A DNA stretch of 64,000 nt from Anniella stebbinsi (taxonomy: Eukaryota > Chordata > Lepidosauria > Squamata > Anniellidae). The notes beneath the pieces were generated by a model that had not been told where the DNA came from, did no database searches, and was given only the letters and a program-made list of their open reading frames with translations. The stretch's first letter is position 1. Each line of letters starts with the position of its first letter. The position numbers and the translations under genes were made by a program. Location: NCBI GenBank assembly GCA_029215795.1, contig JARDYH010000003.1, forward strand, positions 31,373,001 through 31,437,000, in the 5' to 3' direction. This document shows positions 63,331 to 64,000 of the stretch, one piece after another.

Positions 63331-64000
63331 AATACAACCAGCTCCGCTTGAGCAGGAGCCAATACCTGTTGTTCCCTCCTACAGGGTAGTTGATGTCGGT
63401 TGGCCCTGGGGAGCAGGGATGTCCAACTGAAGCAGATTGTGAGAAAATGACAGAATTTACATTTGAATATGTATTCAAATACAATTTTCATGCATTTTTT
63501 TAAAATTGCAGATTGATGCAGAAACGGGACAGAATGGATTTATGAACAAACCCATCTGACAGTGAAATGGACCAGGGGTAGATTGATCCATCCCTACTGA
63601 AGATGTTTATACCTGAGCACACACAGTTAGGAAAGGATGGGGATTCTGTAAAGTGTATTTTGTGGCAGATTTTTAGTTTATCTCTTCTTTTTTTGATCAT
63701 TATGTTTGTGCAGGAGCTGCTTCTGCAAACAATATAAGGTAAATCATTCTGGGGAGACTTGATTTCTTAAAAACAGAATGATTAATATTAGTGGAGGCAG
63801 GATAATGCAACAGAATTGGGGCAGGGGAGGGTAGTAAAGCATTCAATATTACATCTCACAAAACCTTGCTTGAAAAATGAACTCAAACTGCCTTTGGTTA
63901 GGAGCACTGCCATGTGGACTATAAATGGGCTGAAAGATCATTAATGAATGGTAATGATAAATGGCAGTGTGCCAAGTTTGGGGGGGAGGTAGCTACTTGG
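63331..64000. other. No recognised feature
   Basis: A CAGGGATGTCC motif at about 63415 and GATCCATCCCTA ending near 63597 could bound a decayed hAT MITE. No duplication found. Confidence 0.35.

Overview
This window looks like vertebrate nuclear DNA, most likely from a squamate reptile (lizard or snake). The main evidence is a Sauria-type tRNA-derived SINE at 61770-62555, whose head, tRNA-unrelated body and LINE-like tail can all be read, and a broken second copy on the minus strand at 6515-7606. CR1 LINE 3' ends with the typical ATTCTATG tail, many hAT-type DNA elements and abundant microsatellites fit the same picture. I found no host protein-coding exon, RNA gene or CRISPR array. The open frames are short and mostly repeat-derived, so the window reads as intergenic or deep intronic DNA.

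The dominant content is cut-and-paste DNA elements. Many can be delimited to the base because intact 8-bp target duplications flank matching termini, as expected for hAT elements. Three terminal groups stand out. (1) A GATCGG-rich group with ends TAGGGATGTGCAC / GTGCACACCCCTA has six copies (1-226, 7802-13139, 15815-17205, 24808-26351, 38655-40209, 42924-45909), about 12 kb of the 64 kb. (2) A group with ends TAGG(G/C)TG(A/T)CCA includes 320-bp MITEs (14793-15112, 30285-30604), truncated copies, and larger GC-rich elements (30734-31488, 36462-37382, 48335-48783). (3) A 2.35-kb element has ends CATAGGCGTGCGC / GCGCACGTTTATG (21450-23801). MITE families with 3-4 bp duplications, probably PIF/Harbinger-like, lie at 415-605, 1401-1913, 50145-51175, 52118-52688 and 56223-56570.

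Layout: 1-7.8 kb, small MITEs, a CR1 tail, a LINE ORF2 relic and a SINE relic. 7.8-13.1 kb, one 5.3-kb insertion that is almost entirely an inverted repeat. 13.1-21.4 kb, sparse sequence plus one partial GATCGG element. 21.4-26.6 kb, a 2.35-kb hAT, then a LINE 3' region split by a solo LTR and by a GATCGG element. 26.6-38.6 kb, scattered hAT copies. 38.6-40.2 kb, an inverted sister of the 24.8-kb element. 40.2-42.9 kb, mostly unique. 42.9-45.9 kb, a 3.0-kb hairpin element with a 15-nt loop. 45.9-64 kb, mixed repeats, a MITE carrying a GC-rich foreign-looking core, nested MITEs, a CR1 ORF2 relic and the split SINE.

The most unusual content is architectural. Non-autonomous hAT elements consist of kilobase-scale hairpins built from a ~150-bp tandem unit. 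Other elements carry arrays of CpG-rich palindromic modules centred on a CRE-like site and bounded on both sides by 5' splice-donor consensus sequences. None encodes a recognisable transposase, so any movement would need one supplied elsewhere in the genome.
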